Shown in pieces: positions 31,862-40,876 of a stretch of 64,000 nucleotides of DNA. Both the position numbers and the translations under genes were made by a program. The notes below the pieces were generated by a model. The model saw only the letters and a program-made list of their open reading frames with translations, was not told the origin of the DNA and searched no databases. Origin of the DNA: G963665925 sp963676345 (GTDB lineage: Bacteria; Bacillota; Clostridia; Peptostreptococcales; Acidaminobacteraceae); contig CAXXTS010000004.1 of assembly GCA_963676345.2 (NCBI GenBank), positions 1 through 64,000 on the forward strand, read 5' to 3'. Every line of letters starts with the position of its first letter. Position 1 is the first letter of the stretch.

Positions 31862-32671
31862 TTACTCATCTTTCTTCTTTCTTATAACGATAGAGGTATG
31901 CTTCCCTATCTCGCCCAGAGACTCCCGCAGGGCATTTTCACTATAATAAACCTGCGTCAGATAAAGTCCTCCTGCATCAGCAGTACGCTTAACTAATGTT
32001 CTATCTTGTGCAGCAATAATCTTTGCTACGTCATTTGGGAGTTTCTTCCCTGTACCAATATCTACGAGCATACCAGCAAGAATTCGAACCATATTATATA
32101 GGAAGCCATTTCCGTAAAAAACAAGATGAATTTCATCATGAACTTCTTTGATTTCTACTTTATATATGGTTCTAACCGTATCCGTAATATGGCTCCCACT
32201 CGCCATGAAGGATTTGAAATTGTGCGTTCCGATCAAATGCTGAGCGCCTTCTATCATCTTATCCACTTGAATGGACTCTGGTACACGATATGCATAGCGT
32301 CTTCTCAGTGGCTTTGGACGATCAGACTTGAAGAGCTTATATGTGTAACTCTTTCCCAGTGCGTGAAAACGTGCATGAAAGTCCTCTTCAACTGGTTCAA
32401 GTGCTTTAATATATATATCTTCCGGTAGTCTGCTATTTAAAACGTATCTCAATTTTTCAACGGGTATCTTTCCAGTCCAGTTAAAAGAAGCCACTTGACC
32501 AAAAGCATGCACACCGGCATCTGTACGGCCAGAACCTTCTATACGTACTTCATGACCTGCCATAATACTCAACGCCCGTGTGATTTCACCCTGAACGGTT
32601 CTTAGCTTGGGTTGAGTTTGCCACCCACGAAACCCACCGCCATCATATTCAATCACTATTTTGATGTTCAT
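31862..32671 (-). CDS. truA: tRNA pseudouridine(38-40) synthase
   Basis: Converts uridines 38-40 of the tRNA anticodon arm to pseudouridine. The catalytic aspartate is D51 in GSGRTDAGVHAFGQV. 269 residues. It starts 8 bases after ecfT, in the conserved ecfA1-ecfA2-ecfT-truA-rplM-rpsI order. Confidence 0.96.
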   Translation of the reverse strand: MNIKIVIEYDGGGFRGWQTQPKLRTVQGEITRALSIMAGHEVRIEGSGRTDAGVHAFGQVASFNWTGKIPVEKLRYVLNSRLPEDIYIKALEPVEEDFHARFHALGKSYTYKLFKSDRPKPLRRRYAYRVPESIQVDKMIEGAQHLIGTHNFKSFMASGSHITDTVRTIYKVEIKEVHDEIHLVFYGNGFLYNMVRILAGMLVDIGTGKKLPNDVAKIIAAQDRTLVKRTADAGGLYLTQVYYSENALRESLGEIGKHTSIVIRKKKDE

Positions 32672-32679
32672 ACGGCCTC

Positions 32680-33480
32680 CTAAAACACACTTTGCAGTCC
32701 GACCATTACTGCAAGATATACTGCAAAACCACCTAGTGCGACCACGTCTCGGTGGGTGTACTTAAGCACTTTTAGTCTTGTTCTGTTCTCTCCACCTCTG
32801 TAACACCGGGCTTCCATTGCCATAGCCAGTTCATCGGCACGTCTAAACGCACTGATAAAGAGCGGGACTAGAAGTGGAATTAGACTTTTGGCCCTCGCAA
32901 CAATATTGCCACTTTCAAAATCTGCACCACGTGCCATTTGTGCTTTCATGATTTTATCTGTTTCTTCAAGCAATGTGGGAATAAAACGGAGGGCGATGGT
33001 CATCATCATTGCCAACTCATGTGCAGGCACCCCAATTTTTTTGAGGGGGCCTAGGAGTCGTTCTAGACCATCTGTCAATTCAATAGGTGAAGTCGTGAGT
33101 GTTAAGAGCGATGTTCCCAAAATCAGAAAAATCAGCCTCAGCGCCATAAACAGAGCTTGTATCACCCCTTGAAGGGTGATTTTTATAAATCCAAACTTCA
33201 CAAGCACTTCCCCTGGGGTCAAAAATATATTGATTGTAAACGCAAAAATTATTATGAACATGATTGGTTTAAGACCCCTGAGCATGTATCGAACGGGCAC
33301 TTTAGAAAAGTGTACCGCTACACCTAAAAAGCCTAATACAATCAAATAACTCGTTAACGCATCCACCATGAACAAGGAGGTGATATACGCGAACGCACAA
33401 AGTATTTTAAATCTCGGGTCCAGCTTATGCACAAACGAAGTCGTTGGATAATACTGTCCGACGGTAATATCTCTAAGCAT
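32680..33480 (-). CDS. ecfT: energy-coupling factor transporter transmembrane protein
   Basis: The membrane scaffold of ECF vitamin transporters, 266 residues. Several hydrophobic segments surround the cytoplasmic coupling helices, marked by MARGADFESG and MEARCYRGG, the two Ala-Arg motifs that touch the ATPases. Its start overlaps ecfA2 by 8 bases. It pairs with various substrate-binding S components, none of which is here. Confidence 0.95.
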   Translation of the reverse strand: MLRDITVGQYYPTTSFVHKLDPRFKILCAFAYITSLFMVDALTSYLIVLGFLGVAVHFSKVPVRYMLRGLKPIMFIIIFAFTINIFLTPGEVLVKFGFIKITLQGVIQALFMALRLIFLILGTSLLTLTTSPIELTDGLERLLGPLKKIGVPAHELAMMMTIALRFIPTLLEETDKIMKAQMARGADFESGNIVARAKSLIPLLVPLFISAFRRADELAMAMEARCYRGGENRTRLKVLKYTHRDVVALGGFAVYLAVMVGLQSVF

Positions 33481-34336
33481 TGTTCTTCCCCTTTATGAGT
33501 TCCAGCAGGATGGTTCTGGCTTCTTCAACGGTAACAACTCCATTTGGAATGTTATACCCGCTGTCTCTTAGTGCTCGTGTCAACTTGGTTATTTGAGGCA
33601 CACCGAGGCCAATGGCCTCAAGCTTGTCGTCATGTCTAAAGACCTGACTTGGAGGCCCTTCTAGGGCAATTTGACCCTTATCCATAACAATTAGGCGATT
33701 GGCCATACGGGCCACATCTTCCATGCTGTGTGAAACCAAAATTACGGTGATGTTTTTTTCTTGGTGTAAGCTTTTAATTTGACCCAGTATTTCATCTCTT
33801 CCTCTCGGATCTAGACCAGCAGTTGGTTCGTCTAAAATCAGAACTTCAGGATTCATTGACAAGACACCCGCTATGGCGACACGTCTCTTTTGCCCACCAG
33901 ATAATTCAAAGGGAGACTTTTCTTTGATTTCATCATAATTAAGACCTACCAGTTCAATGGCTTCTTTGACACGCTGCGCAATGTCATCTTCAGACAGACC
34001 GAGGTTTGTTGGACCAAAAGCAACATCTTTTTCTACAGTTTCCTCAAAAAGCTGATACTCCGGATATTGAAAAACCAATCCTACCTTTTTGCGGATTTCA
34101 CTGAGTTTTGTGCTTTTTGCAGTTAAATCAAGGCCGTTAACCGTTATTTTACCGCTTGTCGGCTTCAAAAGTCCGTTTAAATGTTGAATCAGGGTCGATT
34201 TTCCTGACCCAGTATGACCAATTAGACCAATAAACTCACCGGCTTCAATTTGAAGTGAAACACCACTTAGCGCAGCGGTTTCATACGGGCTGCCTATGTC
34301 GTATATGTGGTTTAGGTTTTCTACAAGAATTGACAT
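33473..34336 (-). CDS. ecfA2: energy-coupling factor ATPase, second subunit
   Basis: ABC ATPase of 287 residues. Walker A is GHTGSGKST, the signature LSGGQKRRVAIAG, Walker B LILDEPTAGLDP. It forms a heterodimer with the upstream ecfA1 product and overlaps it by 16 bases. Confidence 0.95.
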   Translation of the reverse strand: MSILVENLNHIYDIGSPYETAALSGVSLQIEAGEFIGLIGHTGSGKSTLIQHLNGLLKPTSGKITVNGLDLTAKSTKLSEIRKKVGLVFQYPEYQLFEETVEKDVAFGPTNLGLSEDDIAQRVKEAIELVGLNYDEIKEKSPFELSGGQKRRVAIAGVLSMNPEVLILDEPTAGLDPRGRDEILGQIKSLHQEKNITVILVSHSMEDVARMANRLIVMDKGQIALEGPPSQVFRHDDKLEAIGLGVPQITKLTRALRDSGYNIPNGVVTVEEARTILLELIKGKNNA

Positions 34337-35148
34337 AGTTCTTTCTCCATCTCTTCCACCGTCAAAATATCTTCTCTAATATCAACCCCCGCCTTACGCA
34401 GTTCGTGTGCAAGAAGCGTTACCTGTGGCACATCCAGCCCCATTTCCTGTAGGGCTTCCACATTTGAGAAAACTTGTCCTGGGGTTCCTTCTAATAGTTT
34501 GACGCCTTTTTCCATAACAATAACCTGATCGGCATCCACTGCTTCATCCATATAATGGGTTATATGCACAATGGTCATGTTCTCTTCTTTATTAAGGCGT
34601 TTGATTGTCTCGACAACTTCTTTACGTCCTGAAGGATCAAGCATAGCAGTTGGCTCATCTAAAATGATACATTCTGGTTTCATTGCCAGAATACCTGCTA
34701 TAGCTATTCGCTGCTTTTGTCCGCCCGAAAGAAGATGTGGCGGTTTCTTTCTGTGTGCATACATGCCTACTGCATGCAGTGCATCATCTACACGTTGACG
34801 GATACCTTCAGACGGTATTCCCAAATTCTCAGGACCAAATGCAACATCCTCTTCAACTATGGTTGCAACTATTTGATTATCTGGATTTTGAAAAACCATA
34901 CCCGCGGTTTTACGAATATCCCATATTTTATCATGATCTCTCGTGTCCATACCATTGACATATACGGTACCACCACTAGGCAGTAGTATGCCATTAACCA
35001 GCTTTGCAAAAGTTGATTTGCCTGATCCATTATGACCGATAATAACTGTAAAACTGCCCTTTGCAATTTCCATATTCAGCCCGTCCAGTGCAATCGTCTC
35101 ATGATTTTCTCTTTTATATTGAAATTTTAGGTTTTCACTTCTAATCAT
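34321..35148 (-). CDS. ecfA1: energy-coupling factor ATPase, first subunit
   Basis: ABC ATPase. Walker A is GHNGSGKST, the signature LSGGQKQRIAIAG, Walker B IILDEPTAMLDP. The frame is open to 35211, but the ATG at 35148 begins at the family's normal N-terminus (MIRSENLKFQY) and gives 275 residues. The ribosome site there (GGGA) is weak. In related genomes this gene directly follows rplQ; here about 7 kb intervene. Confidence 0.93.
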   Translation of the reverse strand: MIRSENLKFQYKRENHETIALDGLNMEIAKGSFTVIIGHNGSGKSTFAKLVNGILLPSGGTVYVNGMDTRDHDKIWDIRKTAGMVFQNPDNQIVATIVEEDVAFGPENLGIPSEGIRQRVDDALHAVGMYAHRKKPPHLLSGGQKQRIAIAGILAMKPECIILDEPTAMLDPSGRKEVVETIKRLNKEENMTIVHITHYMDEAVDADQVIVMEKGVKLLEGTPGQVFSNVEALQEMGLDVPQVTLLAHELRKAGVDIREDILTVEEMEKELCQFL

Positions 35149-35331
35149 GTGAGTCCCACGCTTTCTGTTATTCTTATCCAACCCATTATACCTTTTAAAT
35201 GTAAGTGTCACAATGTTCTAGACTGTTTTGTTCACATTTATTTAAAGTCTTTAGAGCAAAACTTCGATAGATTCCGACAATTTTCTTGTTACTCTTTAGT
35301 AACTTCTTTGTAACCGCTATGATAATATTTC

Positions 35332-35497
35332 TTGACCTATATGCGCTACAATGATAGTAACAAAAAAGCATTCAAGACTGATTTGCCCGATCAGTCCTGA
35401 AACAGTAGCTTACTAAATATATCAAATTTATATAGGTTCCTCTTGTTAAAGTAGTAAAATCTCTAAATCACATTTCCCCGGAAATGTGATTTTTTTT
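35332..35497 (+). ncRNA. possible small RNA ending in a strong terminator
   Basis: A rightward unit between two leftward genes. TTGACC (35332-35337) is followed after 17 bases by a weak TAGTAA. A hairpin GACTGAT/ATCAGTC lies at 35376-35396. A perfect 12-bp stem (AAATCACATTTC with GAAATGTGATTT, 35465-35492) plus a T run ends it. No reading frame of note lies within, so a transcript of about 130 nt is inferred. The terminator has no other gene to serve on this strand. Confidence 0.45.
35465..35497 (+). terminator. rightward intrinsic terminator without a known gene
   Basis: AAATCACATTTC pairs perfectly with GAAATGTGATTT around CCCG, followed by an uninterrupted T run. A structured element of the AAAGAACAGC family begins ten bases later. 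Confidence 0.85.
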
Positions 35498-35506
35498 CGT
35501 GAAAAC

Positions 35507-35621
35507 AAAGAACAGCATATAGAAATGAAAGTCCTTAAAGTTCAGCCGATAGGGTTAACTTTGAGGACTTTCATTTCTATATACTTACCGCATCAGCGAC
35601 CACAGCAATCGCTAGATTGCT
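35507..35621 (+). repeat. terminator-linked three-hairpin element, copy B
   Basis: AAAGAACAGC at 35507-35516 is followed by a 26-bp stem (35517-35542 with 35557-35582, one G-T pair) with a 14-base tip. A short arm CGC-ATCA-GCG follows, then AGCAATC-GCTA-GATTGCT at 35604-35621. The closing GCTGTTC box of copies A and D is missing. The long stem has a different sequence from copies A and D apart from AAATGA near its base. It follows the rightward terminator at 35465-35497 and precedes the end of the histidine kinase gene by 15 bases. Confidence 0.78.
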
Positions 35622-35636
35622 GGGTGGGATAGATGC

Positions 35637-37403
35637 TTACTCGATGGAAGCACACTCTATATGACTGATTGTAAACTGTGTCCCATGCCCCAGCTCAGAA
35701 TCTACTTCTAAATTAACGCCACATGCATCACAGAGTGATTTTGCAATATAGAGTCCAAGTCCGTATCCTGGGACTTTAGAATTTCGTGATGGATCACATC
35801 TGTAAAAACGTTTAAATATCTTATCAAGATGTTTTGCATCAATACCAGGTCCCTTATCCGAAACCGTCACTGAAAGATAATCTGCTTGTAATGCGAGCTC
35901 TATATCTATACGGCTTTTCTCGGGTGAATATTTTATGGCATTGCTTAAAAGATTTGAAAGAATCGTTTCAAAGTGGGCTTTATTTTGGATCACTTGCAGC
36001 ATAGACTTGGAATTATCCATTAAGCCCTGTATATGAATGGACAAGGCTTTAATCTCTGCCAAATGTTTATGTTCATGCACAACTTGATCAATACTCTTTT
36101 GAATATCAAATGCGGCTTTTTTTATTTCTTCTTGTGACATGTCAAATCGCGCAATGTCCATTATCGTATCCAAGAGACCACTGAGGCGCTCTGATTCTTC
36201 TATCATTATCGCCAATATAGAATCCATATTTTCATCAGACAAATGCTTATAGTTTTCAAGGGTTTCAATAAAGCCCTGAATGGAGGTAAGCGGTGTTCTA
36301 ATTTCATGTGATACATTTGTAAAAAACTCTCTTTGCAATTCGGCCAGACGTGTTTTTTCTGTAATATCAAACAGCACAATCACATAGCCTATGAGAACCC
36401 CATTTTCTTTTCGAATAGGTGCATTTTGTGTAAGCAGTACTGTCCCATTTTCCAAGGTAATGCGGTGTGTTGTTTCATGCTGTTTCTGCTTAACTTCCTC
36501 TATTGAGGTCATAATGGCCTTTGGAAAGGCCATCGTTTTATAATCTTTATTTACAAACTGATTGAGTGATACACCTAAAATCTTCTCAGCGATCGGATTC
36601 ATTATAAAGACATGGTCTTCTAAGTCAATGCCCACCAGACCGCCAAACATTTCATGTATGACAGCATTCATATGAGCATTGCTCTCACTTAAATCTGTAA
36701 TTGCGGTGCGTACAGATTCTGTCATTTTCTCAAAGACTTCTGCCAGTTCACCAACTTCATCGGGTGCTGATGTATCGAGTTCATACGCATAATGTCCATT
36801 TGCAATGGTATTGGCTGACTCCTTTAAACCCACAATTGGGTCCGTATACTGCTTCACAAATCGATAACCTGTTGAGATTGCAATTAAAAATCCTATGACA
36901 ATAGCTAGCACAATATGCCTCACAAGAAGAAGCAACTCTGATTTTAAGGGTTCTATTGAACTGGATAAAACCAATATGAACTGTGTGCCACCACTTGTAA
37001 TTTTACGTGCACTGTAAAAGGACAGCTGCTTTGTGAACTGATCGACACGGGTTGCGTCCCCAACTTTTCCTGAGAGTACATGTTTAATTTCCGGCTCAAC
37101 CTCTTCTTGAAAGAGAAGGGTGTTGTTGAGTGAATCTGCTAAAAATCGACCATTTGAATCGTACAAAGTCACACGTACATCTTTTAGTGTACTCATCTTT
37201 TGTACAAAGTGATGAAAATTAATGAATGTGCCATTCTTTTGGGTAATGCTGAGCGCCTCTGAAATATAACTTATTTTTTGGCTGTGTGCCCTGCTTAGGG
37301 ATTTCATGTTTGAATCCCAAGAAACATATGCAATTAAGGCCCCTGAAATGACAACCTGAATGGTAATAATCCATAGTATCAATCGTAACAGCTTTTTTTT
37401 CAT
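35637..37403 (-). CDS. sensor histidine kinase, PhoR/PnpS-like
   Basis: 588 residues. Two membrane helices (about 5-28 and 157-185) flank an extracytoplasmic sensor. HAMP (about 186-240), a PAS domain (about 245-345) and the kinase core follow. The phospho-accepting histidine is in FTNVSHEIRTPLTSIQGF. The N box is LLSNAIKYSPEKS and the glycine-rich ATP site DKGPGIDAKHLDKIFKRFYR plus GYGLGLYIAK. It lies two bases after its response regulator. The domain order is that of PhoR-type phosphate sensors, but the signal is not proven. Confidence 0.92.
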   Translation of the reverse strand: MKKKLLRLILWIITIQVVISGALIAYVSWDSNMKSLSRAHSQKISYISEALSITQKNGTFINFHHFVQKMSTLKDVRVTLYDSNGRFLADSLNNTLLFQEEVEPEIKHVLSGKVGDATRVDQFTKQLSFYSARKITSGGTQFILVLSSSIEPLKSELLLLVRHIVLAIVIGFLIAISTGYRFVKQYTDPIVGLKESANTIANGHYAYELDTSAPDEVGELAEVFEKMTESVRTAITDLSESNAHMNAVIHEMFGGLVGIDLEDHVFIMNPIAEKILGVSLNQFVNKDYKTMAFPKAIMTSIEEVKQKQHETTHRITLENGTVLLTQNAPIRKENGVLIGYVIVLFDITEKTRLAELQREFFTNVSHEIRTPLTSIQGFIETLENYKHLSDENMDSILAIMIEESERLSGLLDTIMDIARFDMSQEEIKKAAFDIQKSIDQVVHEHKHLAEIKALSIHIQGLMDNSKSMLQVIQNKAHFETILSNLLSNAIKYSPEKSRIDIELALQADYLSVTVSDKGPGIDAKHLDKIFKRFYRCDPSRNSKVPGYGLGLYIAKSLCDACGVNLEVDSELGHGTQFTISHIECASIE

Positions 37404-37405
37404 AA

Positions 37406-38116
37406 TTAAGGCATCCTATATCCGGCTCCACGTATTGTCTCGATATATTCAACTTCACTACTGTGCTTTTCAAGCTTTTTTCTTATATTCCATATATGTA
37501 CGTTCAGGCTTTTTTCATCTGGTTTTTTATCTTTTTCAATAAGTGCCTCTACCAGTTCGTGTCTTGATACAACACGCGCTCTGTTCTCTGCAAGATACAG
37601 CAGAATTTTAAACTCCATACGTGTTAAATCAACCAACTCACCATGTATTGTGATTTCTAAGCGCTCCTTATCAATGAACATGTCGTGGACTTTAACCTCT
37701 GAATGTTCACGCTCTACGACCTTGTTTTCATGCGCCGTCAGCTCATCAATTCTTCGAAAAAGCACTTTTATGCGTGTAACCACCTCACGTATGCTGAATG
37801 GCTTTGTTATGTAATCATCTGCACCCACTTCAAGACCGACAATCATGTCCATTTCATCCGTCTTTGCTGTAAGCATAATGATAGGGATTACGCGTGTGTC
37901 TGGAGCGGTACGTATACGCTGACAAACACTGGTTCCATCAATATCTGGCAGCATTAAATCAAGCAGTATTAAATCTGGCTTTTCACGCACTGCCATATCT
38001 ATAGCCGCTTGACCGGTCTCTGCAGTGACCACTTCATATCGATTCATTTCCAAATTCATTTTTAAGAGTGTGAGTATATTGGGTTCGTCATCAACAACGA
38101 GTATTTTCTTAGTCAT
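37406..38116 (-). CDS. OmpR-family response regulator, PhoP-like
   Basis: 236 residues. The receiver domain has the acidic pair in VVDDEPN and the phospho-acceptor in DLILLDLMLPD, with Lys in YITKPF. The C-terminal winged helix is typical (LTRMEFKILLYLAENRARVV, then HIWNIRKKLEKHSSEVEYIETIRGAGYRM). It forms an operon with the kinase that follows. PhoP-like is inferred from the kinase type. Confidence 0.93.
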   Translation of the reverse strand: MTKKILVVDDEPNILTLLKMNLEMNRYEVVTAETGQAAIDMAVREKPDLILLDLMLPDIDGTSVCQRIRTAPDTRVIPIIMLTAKTDEMDMIVGLEVGADDYITKPFSIREVVTRIKVLFRRIDELTAHENKVVEREHSEVKVHDMFIDKERLEITIHGELVDLTRMEFKILLYLAENRARVVSRHELVEALIEKDKKPDEKSLNVHIWNIRKKLEKHSSEVEYIETIRGAGYRMP

Positions 38117-38186
38117 TTGAACCTCCTGAAATTAGCTACTTACACTCATTATATCTCATTTTTATTGTCCTCGACATAGCTTGCGT

Positions 38187-38225
38187 TAAAAATAAGGTGC
38201 CCATAAATTGATTGGCACCCTATTT
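38187..38225 (-). terminator. intrinsic terminator of tctCBA-mgtC
   Basis: On the minus strand AATAGGGTGCC and GGCACCTTATT pair, with one wobble pair, around a 12-13-base loop, followed by T residues. It closes the operon about 15 bases past the MgtC-like stop. Confidence 0.8.
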
Positions 38226-38240
38226 TAGGAGAGGATAAGT

Positions 38241-38891
38241 TTAAATGATAACTTTACTTTGCTGTACAGAGGGAATAGATTCAATCTCTTTTACCACAGA
38301 CTGAATATCTTCTGCACAAATTGCATCTGAAACAATGGTTATGAGTAAATTCGATGTATCTTCCTGTTCAATATGCTTGAACCGAATATCGTGTATATCA
38401 ATTTCATAAGCAACATAATGCCTGGTTATTTCATTAATAAGGCCCCTTCTATTCTCTGCCTCTACTAGAAGTCGTGTTGTATTTCTAACAGCTCGACTGC
38501 TAAAAAATGAAAGGGGCGCAAGGGAGAACATTACTGCACAAGTTGCGGCGACTGCACCAAAGTAGAATTCATGTCCAACTGCAAGTCCAATTCCTGCTGT
38601 GACCCACAAGCTGGCAGCCGTTGTTAAACCGCTGATTCCGCCTTTATCACGCAGGATGGTCCCTGTTCCTAGAAACCCGACGCCGCTTACAACCTGTGCG
38701 GCCAGCCGCGCTGGATCGAGTTCAAATACGCCATACTGTGAAACCATCATAATAAGGGCAGAACCCAGTGCAATCAGTATATGGGTTCTAAATCCCCCCA
38801 TTTTTTTGCGTTTTTCGCGTTCAAAACCAATAATGCCACCACATAATATGGCAAGGGAAAATTTAAAAACGATTTCTTGCTCAAATGTCAT
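38241..38891 (-). CDS. MgtC/SapB-family membrane protein
   Basis: 216 residues. The N-terminal membrane part carries the family blocks GGIIGFEREKRKK, GGFRTHILIALGSALIMMVS, GVGFLGTGTILRD and GLTTAASLWVTAGIGLAVG. A soluble ACT-like tail follows from about 140. MgtC relatives modulate magnesium or phosphate homeostasis or F-type ATPase. Its start overlaps the TctA stop by one base, so it belongs to the transporter operon, an uncommon partner. Confidence 0.92.
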   Translation of the reverse strand: MTFEQEIVFKFSLAILCGGIIGFEREKRKKMGGFRTHILIALGSALIMMVSQYGVFELDPARLAAQVVSGVGFLGTGTILRDKGGISGLTTAASLWVTAGIGLAVGHEFYFGAVAATCAVMFSLAPLSFFSSRAVRNTTRLLVEAENRRGLINEITRHYVAYEIDIHDIRFKHIEQEDTSNLLITIVSDAICAEDIQSVVKEIESIPSVQQSKVII

Positions 38892-40402
38892 CAGCTATTT
38901 TCTGCTGCCACTTCTGGTGCAGCATCCTTTCTAGCTGAAATAATTTGCATGATAAACGGTGAGAGCATTGATACCACACTGAGTGTGATTAGCAAAATGC
39001 TCAGCGGGCTTGTAAACAGTGCACCGTATGACCCGCCACTTAATATAAGTGTTCGCTTAAGACCGGTTTCACCAATTGGTCCTAAAATAAGTGCGAGCAC
39101 AACTGCTGCTGGGTTTAGTCCGAACTTTTTAAATAGGTATCCTACGAGTCCGAATAGGAACATAACCCATACATCGAAGACTTGATTGTTGATGGCATAT
39201 GATCCGATTACACTGAGTGAGAAAATAACAGGAATCAGATAAGTATCCTTAACGCGTGAAATTTTGGCGAAATATTTTGCGCCGTATAATCCAAGCAGGA
39301 GCATGAAGCAATTAACTACAATGAATCCTGCAAAGAATGTGTATGTTGTTTTAGCATGCATTGTAAAGAGGTCTGGACCTGGTTGAAGCCCCTTAATAAG
39401 GAGACCTCCAAGAAGTACTGCCGTAACACTGTTTCCAGGTATGCCTAGTGTCAGCGTCGGTATTAGCGAACCACCGGTTACTGCATTGTTAGCGGCCTCA
39501 GCACCGGAAACACCTTCAATGGATCCATGTCCAAATTCTTCTTTATTTTTTGAAAATCGCCTTGCTTCGTTGTAGCCAACAAAAGCTGCTATGGTTGCGC
39601 CAGCGCCTGGTAAAATTCCAATAATACTGCCCAGTACTCCTGAACGCGTAATAATTGGTAGGAGACTTTTAATTTCTTTTTTCGATAGCGTCACACGGTC
39701 GTCGAACTCATGTACTTCTTTTTTGCCTTTAATATATGACTCAGCAAGCATAAGAACCTGAGACATACTGAAGAGTCCGATTAGTGTTGCTGTAAATGGC
39801 ACACCTGAAATCAGGTTTACAATGTCCATTGTAAAACGCGGACGGCCCATCATTGGGTCCATTCCAATAGTCGAGATCATAAGACCAATTGCCCCAGATA
39901 AAAGACCTTTAACAAGAGACTTGGTACTCACACCTGCGATAATGGTTAGTCCGAAAATAGACAACCAAAAGTATTCTGCAGGTCCGAATTTCAGTGCCAG
40001 CTTGGCCAGAAGTGGTGAGAAAAAGTATAAGGCAATAACACTGATCATGGCCCCGCCAAATGATGATGTTGCAGCAGTTCCCAGTGCCTTACCAGCTTTC
40101 CCCTTCAAGGTCATCTGATAGCCGTCGATAGCTGTCGCAGCAGCAGCTGGGGTACCCGGTGTATGAATAAGTATTGCAGATATTGAGCCGCCAAATATCG
40201 CACCACAGTATACCCCAGCCAGCGCAATAAGTCCTGTTTCAGCCGGCATGGTAAAGGTCATTGGAATAAGCAGTGCAACGCCCATGGCAGCTGAAAGTCC
40301 AGGCAGACCTCCAACAACAATCCCAGCCGCTACACTGAGTAGTGCTGCCAGCAGATTGACAGGGGCGACTGCATTTATAAATCCGTATATAATATCTTGC
40401 AT
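38891..40402 (-). CDS. tctA: tripartite tricarboxylate transporter, large permease TctA
   Basis: 503 residues, about 11-12 membrane helices. The conserved repeats GIVVGGLPGLSAAMG near 30 and GSIIGILPGAGATIAAFVG near 260 are hallmarks of TctA. It lies in the order tctC-tctB-tctA seen in other TTT systems. The substrate is probably a di- or tricarboxylate; it cannot be set from sequence. Confidence 0.94.
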   Translation of the reverse strand: MQDIIYGFINAVAPVNLLAALLSVAAGIVVGGLPGLSAAMGVALLIPMTFTMPAETGLIALAGVYCGAIFGGSISAILIHTPGTPAAAATAIDGYQMTLKGKAGKALGTAATSSFGGAMISVIALYFFSPLLAKLALKFGPAEYFWLSIFGLTIIAGVSTKSLVKGLLSGAIGLMISTIGMDPMMGRPRFTMDIVNLISGVPFTATLIGLFSMSQVLMLAESYIKGKKEVHEFDDRVTLSKKEIKSLLPIITRSGVLGSIIGILPGAGATIAAFVGYNEARRFSKNKEEFGHGSIEGVSGAEAANNAVTGGSLIPTLTLGIPGNSVTAVLLGGLLIKGLQPGPDLFTMHAKTTYTFFAGFIVVNCFMLLLGLYGAKYFAKISRVKDTYLIPVIFSLSVIGSYAINNQVFDVWVMFLFGLVGYLFKKFGLNPAAVVLALILGPIGETGLKRTLILSGGSYGALFTSPLSILLITLSVVSMLSPFIMQIISARKDAAPEVAAENS

Positions 40403-40435
40403 TGTTCACTCCTTAATGATGCAGTTCTATCTAGG

Positions 40436-40861
40436 TTAATAGAAAATACCCATAGGCAGAGGCACCGATAAAAATGTTTTAAATATAATAAACATGAAGA
40501 CGCCTGTTCCTGCAGCTACAAATATGGAATTTCTAAGTGAAGTTTTAAGGCCTATCAGGGCAATCACAAGGTAAAGGAATGTAGATGCAAAGTAGCCAAC
40601 GGGCTTGAGCAATATAATGTAAACAAGGGACAGGCCTAGAATTAGGAAGAGTTGATTCCAGTTGATGCCTGCAAACTGTGATGCTTGTGGATTGTCTGTC
40701 TTTGCTGTTTGTACTAAGTATATGGCTGAAAGCATCAATGCCATTACGCCGATAAATTTAGGATAATAGCCCGCCTCCTTTGGAAGCGAGCTGGATACCG
40801 CGTAATAGAAAACCGATGCTGCCATGATGAATAAACCAAATTTAATTTCATTCTTTTTCAT
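40436..40861 (-). CDS. tctB: tripartite tricarboxylate transporter, small subunit TctB
   Basis: 141 residues with four predicted membrane helices, the shape of TctB. Sequence similarity in this family is low, so the call rests on topology and its place between tctC and tctA. Confidence 0.9.
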   Translation of the reverse strand: MKKNEIKFGLFIMAASVFYYAVSSSLPKEAGYYPKFIGVMALMLSAIYLVQTAKTDNPQASQFAGINWNQLFLILGLSLVYIILLKPVGYFASTFLYLVIALIGLKTSLRNSIFVAAGTGVFMFIIFKTFLSVPLPMGIFY

Positions 40862-40876
40862 ATGGCCCTCTTTAAC

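Noticed and set aside
35149..35211. N-terminal extension of ecfA1
   Set aside because: Residues before MIRSENL do not fit the ABC ATPase family, and the extra codons probably lie in the leader.
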